DNA from: Prevotellamassilia sp.
Lineage (GTDB): Bacteria > Bacteroidota > Bacteroidia > Bacteroidales > Bacteroidaceae
Direction of reading: 5' to 3'
NCBI GenBank assembly: GCA_018383375.1
Contig: JAHAWW010000169.1
Span: forward strand, 1 to 13,384
DNA length: 13,384 nt
Positions 6,928-13,384 of this stretch are shown here, piece by piece. How positions within the stretch are numbered: position 1 is the stretch's first letter; the number at the start of each line of letters is the position of its first letter. The notes under the pieces were generated by a model, which did no database searches, was not told where the DNA came from, and saw only the letters and a program-made list of their open reading frames with translations. A program made the translations under genes and the position numbers.

Positions 6928-6982
6928 AAGAGTCGAAGGGCAATTGTCTGCACACAAAATGACAATTAACTCTTTGACTCTT
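6928..6982 (+). other. Nested inverted repeats between tig and clpP
   Basis: An outer pair AAGAGTC (6928-6934) / GACTCTT (6976-6982) encloses an inner pair AATTGTC (6942-6948) / GACAATT (6961-6967) with a 12-base loop. Both arms are perfect 7-mers. It could end tig transcription or form a structured clpP leader. No uninterrupted U-tract follows, so a simple terminator is not certain. CTAAGAGT (6926-6933) can pair instead with ACTCTTAG (6993-7000). Confidence 0.45.
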
Positions 6983-7020
6983 ATTCTCTTAAACTCTTAG
7001 TCCTTTAGGCTCTTAGTCTC
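6970..7020 (+). repeat. Octanucleotide array (consensus CTCTTAGT) upstream of clpP
   Basis: Six consecutive 8-base units occupy 6970-7017 without any gap: CTCTTTGA, CTCTTATT, CTCTTAAA, CTCTTAGT, CCTTTAGG, CTCTTAGT, then a partial CTC. It stops 14 bases before the clpP ATG, with an A-run between. The same unit recurs, less regularly, before ttcA at 4658-4717. The strict 8-base register and near-coincidence with the start codon are striking; the role is not known to me. Confidence 0.7.
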
Positions 7021-7034
7021 AAAAAAATACAACT

Positions 7035-7703
7035 ATGGACGACTTCAAAAAATTTGCCACTCGTCATTTAGGCATAAACTCAATGGTGCTCGACGACGTG
7101 GTTAAGGCCCAAAACCAATATCTCAATCCCTACATCCTCGAAGAGCGTCAACTCAACGTGACACAGATGGACGTGTTTTCTCGACTGATGATGGACCGAA
7201 TCATCTTCCTCGGTACGGCCATCGACGACTACACCGCCAATACGCTCCAGGCTCAACTGCTCTATCTCGACAGCTGTGACCCAGGAAAAGATATTTCCAT
7301 CTATATCAACTCTCCGGGCGGTTCGGTCTATGCCGGACTGGGCATTTATGACACGATGCAGTTCATCAGCAGCGACGTGGCCACCATCTGTACGGGTATG
7401 GCCGCCTCGATGGCCGCCGTGCTGCTTGTGGCCGGAAAAGAAGGCAAACGCGCTGCCCTGACTCATAGCCGCGTGATGATACACCAACCAATGGGTGGCG
7501 CGCAAGGACAAGCCTCTGACATTGAAATCACTGCCAGAGAAATTCAAAAGCTCAAGAAAGAACTCTACACCATCATTGCCAACCATTCTCATACCGACTT
7601 TGACAAAGTCTGGGCCGACTCAGACCGCGACTACTGGATGACGGCCGAAGAAGCCAAAGACTATGGGATGATAGACAAAATAATGGCGCGTAAACAAAAA
7701 TAA
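7035..7703 (+). CDS. clpP: ATP-dependent Clp protease proteolytic subunit
   Basis: This 222-residue serine peptidase forms the tetradecameric chamber of ClpXP. The catalytic triad is visible: Ser125 in GMAASMA, His150 in MIHQP and probably Asp195 in WADSDRDYW. The oxyanion and substrate-binding strand NSPGGSV lies at 92-98. The head-domain handle helix around SDIEITAREIQKLKKEL (161-177) is typical. The N-terminal extension of about 35 residues before the conserved core may act as a propeptide; E. coli ClpP removes 14. The unfoldase partner clpX begins 15 bases after the stop, so the two form one transcription unit. A basic tail ARKQK ends the protein. Upstream lie a composite hairpin and the octamer array, which make the clpP leader unusual among these genes. 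Confidence 0.96.
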   Translation: MDDFKKFATRHLGINSMVLDDVVKAQNQYLNPYILEERQLNVTQMDVFSRLMMDRIIFLGTAIDDYTANTLQAQLLYLDSCDPGKDISIYINSPGGSVYAGLGIYDTMQFISSDVATICTGMAASMAAVLLVAGKEGKRAALTHSRVMIHQPMGGAQGQASDIEITAREIQKLKKELYTIIANHSHTDFDKVWADSDRDYWMTAEEAKDYGMIDKIMARKQK

Positions 7704-7718
7704 AGTCGCGTAAACAGC

Positions 7719-8939
7719 ATGGCTAAAAATAACGAAGAATACTGCTCGTTTTGTGGAAGGCCTGCGGCTAAAGCCGGAATGCTCATTGCCGGCGTAAATG
7801 GCCTGATTTGCAGGCAATGTGCCGAGGCAGCCTTCAACATCTTCGAACAGGAAAAGGAACACAACGCCGCCCTGCCCGACATCGACCTCAAAGACACACC
7901 CAAGCCCAAAGAAATCAAAGCTTGGCTCGACCGATATGTCATCGGACAAGACGAAGCCAAACAGTGTTTGGCCGTGGCCGTCTATAATCACTACAAGCGA
8001 TTGGCCCGACAAGATAACGATGCCGAGGACGAAGTGGAAATCGAAAAGTCCAACATTGTGATGGTCGGCCCCACCGGCACCGGCAAAACCCTCTTGGCAC
8101 GCTCCATTGCCCGACTGCTCCACGTTCCCTTCACTATTGTCGACGCCACGGTTTTCACCGAAGCCGGCTATGTGGGCGAAGACGTCGAAAGCATCTTGTC
8201 GCGACTGCTTCAGGCTGCCGACGACAACGTGAAACTTGCCGAGCGTGGCATTGTCTTCATCGACGAAATCGATAAAATTGCCCGCAAGGCCGACAATCCC
8301 TCCATCACGCGTGATGTGAGCGGCGAAGGCGTGCAACAGAGTCTGCTCAAACTGCTTGAAGGCACCGTGGTCAACGTTCCGCCAAAGGGTGGTCGAAAAC
8401 ATCCCGACCAAGAATACACCAAAGTTGACACACGCCATATATTATTTATATGTGGCGGTGCTTTCGACGGCATCGAGCGAAAAATTGCCAATCGTCTCAA
8501 CACACGCACCGTGGGTTTCAATTCGGTGAGAAACGAAAACGATACCTCGCCCGACCGTCTCTTGCAATACATCCAGCCTCAAGACCTTAAGTCGTTTGGA
8601 CTTATTCCTGAGATTATCGGCCGTTTGCCCGTGCTCACTCATCTCGACCCTCTCACCAAAGATGCATTGCGCGACATTCTCACCAAGCCACGCAACGCCA
8701 TTATCCGGCAATATGCCAAACTCTTTGAGATGGACGGCGTGAAACTCACCTTCGACGAAGACGCGCTCGACTTTATCGTTGAGAAGGCAGACAGCTATAA
8801 ACTCGGTGCACGCGGACTCCGTTCAATCGTGGAGAAAATCATGACCGATGCCATGTTTGAAGTGCCCTCGACAGAGCTCAAAACCTTCAACGTGACAAAA
8901 GAATATGCCGAAGCTCATCTCGGCAACAAGCTGCAATAA
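7719..8939 (+). CDS. clpX: ATP-dependent Clp protease ATP-binding subunit ClpX
   Basis: This 406-residue AAA+ unfoldase recognises tagged or regulatory proteins and feeds them to ClpP. The N-terminal zinc-binding domain has four cysteines (Cys9, Cys12, Cys31, Cys34). The AAA+ core has Walker A GPTGTGKT (117-124), pore loop GYVG (150-153) and Walker B IVFIDEID (178-185). An RKH-type pore loop is seen at GGRKHPD, and sensor-2 as GARGLRS near the C-terminus. The ClpP-contacting loop, IGF in E. coli, reads VGF after NTRT, a conservative change. The length is a little below E. coli (424). The gene follows clpP by 15 bases and should be co-transcribed. CGCGTAAACA occurs both at the clpP end (7686) and just before the clpX start (7706), a short direct repeat across the junction. 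Confidence 0.97.
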   Translation: MAKNNEEYCSFCGRPAAKAGMLIAGVNGLICRQCAEAAFNIFEQEKEHNAALPDIDLKDTPKPKEIKAWLDRYVIGQDEAKQCLAVAVYNHYKRLARQDNDAEDEVEIEKSNIVMVGPTGTGKTLLARSIARLLHVPFTIVDATVFTEAGYVGEDVESILSRLLQAADDNVKLAERGIVFIDEIDKIARKADNPSITRDVSGEGVQQSLLKLLEGTVVNVPPKGGRKHPDQEYTKVDTRHILFICGGAFDGIERKIANRLNTRTVGFNSVRNENDTSPDRLLQYIQPQDLKSFGLIPEIIGRLPVLTHLDPLTKDALRDILTKPRNAIIRQYAKLFEMDGVKLTFDEDALDFIVEKADSYKLGARGLRSIVEKIMTDAMFEVPSTELKTFNVTKEYAEAHLGNKLQ

Positions 8940-8979
8940 CACTTGCGCACTGTTGGTGTAATAAAAAAAAGCCATTTTA

Positions 8980-9012
8980 TTTGTTGGTTTTCAATTCTTG
9001 TTTATAACTTTG
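8980..9012 (+). promoter_or_regulatory. Promoter of recQ
   Basis: TTTG (8980-8983) and TAACTTTG (9005-9012) are separated by 21 bases and match the Bacteroidota -33/-7 consensus. A second TTG at 8984-8986 gives an 18-base alternative. The -7 box ends 27 bases before the recQ ATG, so recQ and glnS probably form a unit separate from clpPX, perhaps with read-through. Confidence 0.7.
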
Positions 9013-9039
9013 TTTGGGTAAACACTAACCTGACAACTT

Positions 9040-11217
9040 ATGAACGGGAAAACACCTCTCAAAGACGCGCTGAAAAGATATTTCGGCTTCGATGGCTTCA
9101 AGCAAAATCAAGAAGCCATCATCCGTAGCCTGCTTGAAGGTCAGGATGTGTTTGTGCTGATGCCCACTGGGGGTGGCAAATCGCTCTGCTACCAGTTGCC
9201 AGCACTCATGATGGATGGCTTGGCCATAGTCATCTCCCCGCTCATAGCTTTGATGAAAAACCAAGTGGACACCATACGCAACGTCTGTGAAACAGACAGC
9301 GTGGCACACTTTCTCAACTCCTCACTCACCAAGGCAGCCATCAAAGTTGTACACGAAGACATTCTCACGGGTAAAACCAAGTTGCTCTATGTGGCGCCCG
9401 AGTCAATGACCAAAGAAGAGAACATTGCTTTCCTCAAAAAAACAAAGATCTCTTTTTATGCCATAGACGAGGCCCACTGCATCTCTGAGTGGGGACACGA
9501 CTTCAGACCGGAATACCGCAAAATCCGACCCATTATCAACGAAATAGGTCGAGCACCTGTCATCGCACTCACTGCCACCGCCACCGACAAGGTGCGCACA
9601 GACATCAAAAAGAGTCTTGGCATAGTCAATGCCGTGGAATACAAAAGTTCGTTCAACCGCCCCAACCTCTACTACGAAGTGAGGGCCAAGACAAAAGATG
9701 CCGTCAAAGACATCATCTGCTTCATCAAACAACACCACGGCAAAAGCGGTATCATCTATTGCCTCAGCAGGCGCAACGTGGAAGAGCTCACCCAAGTGTT
9801 GCAGGCCAACGAAATTAAAGCAAAGGCCTATCACGCAGGGCTCGACCCCGCCACACGCTCACAGACGCAAGACGATTTTCTCATGGAGCGCATCGATATC
9901 ATCGTGGCCACCATTGCATTTGGTATGGGCATTGACAAACCCGACGTGCGCTTCGTCATTCACTACGACATCCCCAAAAGCCTCGAAGGATACTACCAGG
10001 AAACCGGACGTGCCGGAAGAGACGGGGGAGAAGGCCTCTGCATCGCCTTCTATTCAGAAAAAGACCTGAAGAAACTTGAAAAATTCATGGAGGGCAAACC
10101 CGTTGCCGAACAAGACATCGGCCGACAGTTGCTCCGTGAAACGGCATCTTACGCCGAAACCTCAGTTTGTCGCCGCAAAGTGTTGCTCCATTATTTTGGA
10201 GAAAACTACGACAAAGACAATTGCGGCAATTGTGACAACTGTCTAAATCCTAAAACTAAAGTGGAAGCAAAAGACCTCTTATGCAAAGTCATTGAAGTCA
10301 TCATTGCTACTAAAGAAGACTTCAAAGAAGATTATATTAAAGACATTCTCATAGGTCGCGCCACCGATGAAGTGTGCGCCCATCATCACGACGACATCGA
10401 ACCTTTTGGCTGCGGCGACGAAACGTCAGAGCGCGTTTGGTATGCCGTCATTCACCAAGCCCTCATCGCCGGCTATCTTCAAAAAGACATCGACAATTAC
10501 GGTGTGCTCAAAGTGACGGCCGAGGGCAAGAACTTCCTCAAAAAGCCCGAGTCGTTCACCATCACCGAAGACGAAGAGTTTGACGAACCAGAAGCCGATC
10601 CCATACAGGCTGGTGCAGATTGTGCCGTCGACCCTGCACTCTATCAAATGCTTGTCGACCTGCGCAAACGTATGAGCAAAGAGCTCGACATTCCGCCCTA
10701 CGTCATCTTCCAAGACCAGTCGCTCGAAGCCATGGCTACCTACTATCCCCAAACCACCGACGAGTTGCAAAACATTCCCGGTGTCGGTGCGGGCAAAGCC
10801 AAACGTTACGGCGACGAATTCTGCAAACTCATACGCCGTCACTGTGAAGAAAACGACATCGAAAGCAACGAGGGCGTGCGTATACGCACCATTCCCAACA
10901 AATCAAAAATCAAACTCAATATCATTCACGGCATCGACCGCAAAGTGGCGCTCGACGACATCGCTGTGACCAATGGTATAGAGTTTGACGAACTGCTCGA
11001 CGAAATTGAAGCCATCGTATGGTCGGGTACGAAAATCAACATCGACTATTTCATCGACGACTATCTCGACGAAGACCAAGTAGCCGACATCTACCAATAT
11101 TTCAAAGAGTCAGAGACCGACAACCTCGATGATGCTATAGACGAACTTGGTGCAGACTACACCGAAGAAGAAATTCGCCTCGTCCGCATCAAATTTATTT
11201 CGGAAATGGCCAACTGA
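9040..11217 (+). CDS. recQ: ATP-dependent DNA helicase RecQ
   Basis: This 725-residue 3'-5' helicase of the RecQ family acts in recombination and stalled-fork repair. Visible in order are a Q-motif region FGFDGFKQNQ (15-24), Walker A MPTGGGKS (41-48), DEAH (143-146) leading into the aromatic-rich loop CISEWGHDFRPEY, motif VI QETGRAGRDGG (320-330), and a zinc-binding module with Cys377, Cys395, Cys398 and Cys401. A winged-helix RQC region and an HRDC domain (about 533-601, with PGVGAGKAKRYG) follow. E. coli RecQ ends near the HRDC at about 610 residues; here some 120 further residues follow, very acidic toward the end, which I believe is usual in Bacteroidales RecQ. glnS starts 39 bases after the stop, so the two are likely co-transcribed. 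The gene is intact. Confidence 0.96.
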   Translation: MNGKTPLKDALKRYFGFDGFKQNQEAIIRSLLEGQDVFVLMPTGGGKSLCYQLPALMMDGLAIVISPLIALMKNQVDTIRNVCETDSVAHFLNSSLTKAAIKVVHEDILTGKTKLLYVAPESMTKEENIAFLKKTKISFYAIDEAHCISEWGHDFRPEYRKIRPIINEIGRAPVIALTATATDKVRTDIKKSLGIVNAVEYKSSFNRPNLYYEVRAKTKDAVKDIICFIKQHHGKSGIIYCLSRRNVEELTQVLQANEIKAKAYHAGLDPATRSQTQDDFLMERIDIIVATIAFGMGIDKPDVRFVIHYDIPKSLEGYYQETGRAGRDGGEGLCIAFYSEKDLKKLEKFMEGKPVAEQDIGRQLLRETASYAETSVCRRKVLLHYFGENYDKDNCGNCDNCLNPKTKVEAKDLLCKVIEVIIATKEDFKEDYIKDILIGRATDEVCAHHHDDIEPFGCGDETSERVWYAVIHQALIAGYLQKDIDNYGVLKVTAEGKNFLKKPESFTITEDEEFDEPEADPIQAGADCAVDPALYQMLVDLRKRMSKELDIPPYVIFQDQSLEAMATYYPQTTDELQNIPGVGAGKAKRYGDEFCKLIRRHCEENDIESNEGVRIRTIPNKSKIKLNIIHGIDRKVALDDIAVTNGIEFDELLDEIEAIVWSGTKINIDYFIDDYLDEDQVADIYQYFKESETDNLDDAIDELGADYTEEEIRLVRIKFISEMAN

Positions 11218-11256
11218 CCAAGCGGCCATTCTCTTCGACTACAAAACAATCTCTAT

Positions 11257-12957
11257 ATGCAAAAGCCCGAAAACGAAACCAAGGAAACCAAAGCAGGACT
11301 TAATTTTATCGAACAAATCGTGGCCGGCGACCTCCAAGAAGGTAAAAACGGTGGTCGTCTCCAAACCCGTTTTCCGCCCGAGCCCAACGGCTATCTTCAC
11401 ATCGGACATGCCAAAGCCATCTGCATGGACTTTGGTGTGGCTGAAAAGTTTGGCGGCGTCTGCAACCTCCGCCTCGACGACACCAATCCGCAAAAAGAAG
11501 ACACCGAATACGTCAACGCTATCAAAGAAGACATCACTTGGCTTGGTTTCAAATGGGGCAAGATATGTCACGCTTCAGACTATTTCCCACAGCTCTGGGA
11601 CTTTGCCGTCCGTCTCATTAAAGAAGGCAAAGCCTATGTCGATGAGCAAACCAGCGAGCAGATAGCCCAGCAAAAAGGCACTCCCACACAGCCCGGAACG
11701 GCCAGCCCCTATCGCGACCGTCCCATCGAAGAGAGCCTTGCCCTCTTTGAGCGTATGAATAGTGGCGAACTGCCCGAAGGCTCCATGGTCTTGCGCGCCA
11801 AGATTGACATGGCCAATCCCAATATGCACTTCCGTGACCCGGTGATCTATCGCATCATCAACAAAGACCATCACATCACCGGCAACAAATGGCGTGCCTA
11901 TCCCATGTATGACTTCGCCCATGGTCAAAGCGACTATTTCGAGGGTGTCACCCACTCCATTTGTACGCTTGAATTTGTGCCGCACCGTCCCCTCTACGAC
12001 TGGTTTATCGACCAGCTCAAAGAAGGCAAAGACCTGGCCGATAACCGTCCGCGACAATACGAATTTAATCGTCTCAACCTCACCTATACCGTGATGAGCA
12101 AACGCAAATTGCTCGCGCTCGTTCAAGAACATCTTGTCGACGGCTGGGACGACCCTCGTATGCCGACCATTTGCGGATTGCGTCGCCGTGGTTATTCTCC
12201 CGAAGCCGTGCGCAAGTTCATCAGCATGATTGGTTACACCAAATTTGATGCCCTCAACGACTATGCCATGCTTGAGGCTGCTGCTCGCGAAGACCTCAAT
12301 GCTCGTGCATTACGCGTCTCGGCCGTGCTCCATCCTGTCAAACTCGTCATCACCAACTATCCCGAAGGCCAGACCGAAGAGATGGAAGCCGTCAACAACC
12401 CCGAAAATCCGGCCGACGGCACACACACCATCACTTTCAGCCGTGAACTTTGGATTGAGCAGGAAGACTTCATGGAAGATGCACCCAAGAAATATTTCCG
12501 TTTGACTCCGGGCAAGGAGGTGCGCCTCAAGAATGCCTACATCGTCAAATGCACAGGCTGCAAGAAAAACGACAATGGCGAAGTCGAAGAAATCTATTGC
12601 GAATACGACCCCGACAGCCGCAGCGGTATGGAAGGTGCCAACCGCAAAGTCAAAGGCACACTCCACTGGGTGAGCGTAGCCCACAGTTTGCCGGCCGAGG
12701 TGAGACTCTACGACCGCCTCTTCTCTGTGGAAAACCCGGCTGCCGACGAGCGCGACTTCCGCGACCTGCTCAACCCCGGTTCGCTCGAAGTGCTCACCAA
12801 CTGCTATGTGGAGCCCTACCTTGCCACCCAGCAGGCCACCAACTACTTGCAGTTCCAACGCATCGGCTATTTCACCTACGACAAAACCTCAACGCCCGAC
12901 CACCTCGTCTTCAACCGAACTGTCGGACTCAAAGACGGTTGGTCGCCAAAGAAATAA
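11257..12957 (+). CDS. glnS: Glutaminyl-tRNA synthetase
   Basis: This 566-residue class I aminoacyl-tRNA synthetase charges tRNA-Gln with glutamine in the cytosol. The HIGH motif is in PPEPNGYLHIGHAKAI (His48 to His51), and the KMSKS equivalent is VMSKRKL beginning at residue 279. The conserved dRLDDTNP stretch near 70-77 and the C-terminal anticodon-binding beta-barrels (about 340-560) follow. VMSKRKL and the length match GlnRS (E. coli 554) rather than GluRS, which is about 480 residues and lacks these barrels. Presence of GlnRS means direct charging of tRNA-Gln rather than only the GatCAB amidation route. It lies 39 bases after recQ with no clear promoter in the gap, so it is probably read from the recQ promoter, and a U-tailed terminator follows 71 bases after its stop. 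Confidence 0.97.
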   Translation: MQKPENETKETKAGLNFIEQIVAGDLQEGKNGGRLQTRFPPEPNGYLHIGHAKAICMDFGVAEKFGGVCNLRLDDTNPQKEDTEYVNAIKEDITWLGFKWGKICHASDYFPQLWDFAVRLIKEGKAYVDEQTSEQIAQQKGTPTQPGTASPYRDRPIEESLALFERMNSGELPEGSMVLRAKIDMANPNMHFRDPVIYRIINKDHHITGNKWRAYPMYDFAHGQSDYFEGVTHSICTLEFVPHRPLYDWFIDQLKEGKDLADNRPRQYEFNRLNLTYTVMSKRKLLALVQEHLVDGWDDPRMPTICGLRRRGYSPEAVRKFISMIGYTKFDALNDYAMLEAAAREDLNARALRVSAVLHPVKLVITNYPEGQTEEMEAVNNPENPADGTHTITFSRELWIEQEDFMEDAPKKYFRLTPGKEVRLKNAYIVKCTGCKKNDNGEVEEIYCEYDPDSRSGMEGANRKVKGTLHWVSVAHSLPAEVRLYDRLFSVENPAADERDFRDLLNPGSLEVLTNCYVEPYLATQQATNYLQFQRIGYFTYDKTSTPDHLVFNRTVGLKDGWSPKK

Positions 12958-12983
12958 ACCACACCCACCATCTCTGAGCAGTC

Positions 12984-13000
12984 TCTCGACATCTTCGAGA
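12984..13000 (+). other. Small hairpin downstream of glnS
   Basis: TCTCGA and TCGAGA form a perfect 6-bp stem around the loop CATCT, 27 bases after the glnS stop, followed by AGCTTTT. The tail is short, so at best it is an auxiliary pause site ahead of the stronger terminator at 13029. Confidence 0.3.
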
Positions 13001-13028
13001 AGCTTTTCAGTCAAATGTATTTTTTTGT

Positions 13029-13069
13029 AAAAACCGGTCTGAGTCACAATGGCTCAAGCCGGTTTTTTT
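13029..13069 (+). terminator. Rho-independent terminator of the recQ-glnS unit
   Basis: AAAAACCGG (13029-13037) pairs with CCGGTTTTT (from 13059), with a second stem TGAG/CTCA inside. Seven Ts end the right arm (13063-13069). The left arm is bordered by TTTTTTTT at about 13019-13026, which weakens the case for use on the minus strand, since that reads as an A tract there. Confidence 0.9.
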
Positions 13070-13384
13070 CACAGCCTACTATAACGTGATTTTTTGCCTT
13101 TTTCCCAATCACCCAATCACGCCCTTGTAACTGCTTGACTCATTGCGAGATGCTGTGACTGAAGTCGAGGGCTCTTTCCGTCACGCTCCAATCACACACC
13201 ATGCTTTGTGCGGTTACGGGTGTGCTAAAAAATATAAATCAAACAGGAGTCGTTGGGCCGTGTTTTTGAAGAAAAATGCACAAAAATACCCACAAATGGT
13301 GATAGCCCATAGATTCGGTTGTGAAGAGAAAAGTTGTAATTTTGTCGGTGAAAACGAGTATTGCAGTCTTTTAGTTGAAGCGAT
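13070..13384. other. Right-edge intergenic region without a recognisable gene
   Basis: No reading frame with protein-like character is found on either strand. Weak inverted repeats occur: CGTGATT (13085-13091) with AATCACG (13115-13121), and CACACC (13195-13200) with GGTGTG (13219-13224). CCAATCAC appears three times (from about 13105, 13113 and 13188). No tRNA or other RNA gene could be recognised. Confidence 0.5.
13337..13344 (+). promoter_or_regulatory. -7 promoter element for a gene beyond the right edge
   Basis: TAATTTTG matches the Bacteroidota -7 consensus exactly and has the same octamer as the pfp, mlaE and tig promoters. A TTG at 13319-13321 lies only 15 bases upstream and no better -33 is seen. 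The remaining 40 bases contain no start codon of a clear gene, so the gene it would serve begins outside the window. Confidence 0.45.

Noticed and set aside
4658..7020. Mobile element bounded by the two octamer arrays
   Set aside because: The arrays are in the same orientation, imperfect, and enclose only housekeeping genes (ttcA, tig); there is no transposase or target duplication.
7620..8438. 272-codon minus-strand frame opposite clpP and clpX
   Set aside because: Fully antisense to two intact genes with complete catalytic motifs; its composition is that of a mirror frame.
8940..8980. Terminator after clpX
   Set aside because: ACAC/GTGT arms are only four bases and the tail is an A-run rather than a T-run on the plus strand.

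Overview
The window looks like chromosomal core DNA of a Bacteroidota bacterium, most likely order Bacteroidales (Prevotella/Bacteroides relatives); the genus cannot be fixed from sequence reading alone. Three things point there. Several intergenic regions carry promoters of the TTTG / TAnnTTTG type used by the Bacteroidota primary sigma factor. Shine-Dalgarno sequences are mostly absent. The gene content and order also fit: a long pyrophosphate-dependent phosphofructokinase, MlaE/MlaF-type genes, and tig-clpP-clpX-recQ in a row.

Layout. The left edge (1-391, minus) holds the N-terminal third or so of a membrane-anchored GH25 lysozyme-like protein, cut by the window end. Positions 392-845 contain no convincing gene. 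They hold a pyrimidine-rich leader in front of the GH25 gene and then a degenerate palindromic repeat of about 110 bp, present about two and a half times (532-783). A strong hairpin terminator (846-882) ends pfp, the PPi-phosphofructokinase gene (897-2534, minus). pfp and the plus-strand genes diverge from a compact 150 bp region with back-to-back promoters built on a perfect inverted repeat. On the plus strand follow an MlaE-like permease and an MlaF-like ATPase with overlapping stop and start, a DUF486 membrane protein, a TtcA-family tRNA thiolase, trigger factor, ClpP, ClpX, RecQ and glutaminyl-tRNA synthetase. A U-tailed terminator (13029-13069) ends the run. The last 315 bp show no gene but end in a promoter-like element that probably serves a gene beyond the right edge.

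Functionally this is housekeeping: glycolysis, outer-membrane lipid transport, tRNA modification, protein folding and degradation (Tig, ClpXP), recombination (RecQ) and translation (GlnRS). All full-length genes appear intact, with catalytic motifs present. I do not see a defence island, prophage, transposon, CRISPR array or an obviously new multi-gene system. The most unusual signals are non-coding: an imperfect octanucleotide array (consensus CTCTTAGT) directly upstream of both ttcA and clpP, the ~110 bp palindromic intergenic repeat, and the overlapping symmetric promoters between pfp and mlaE.
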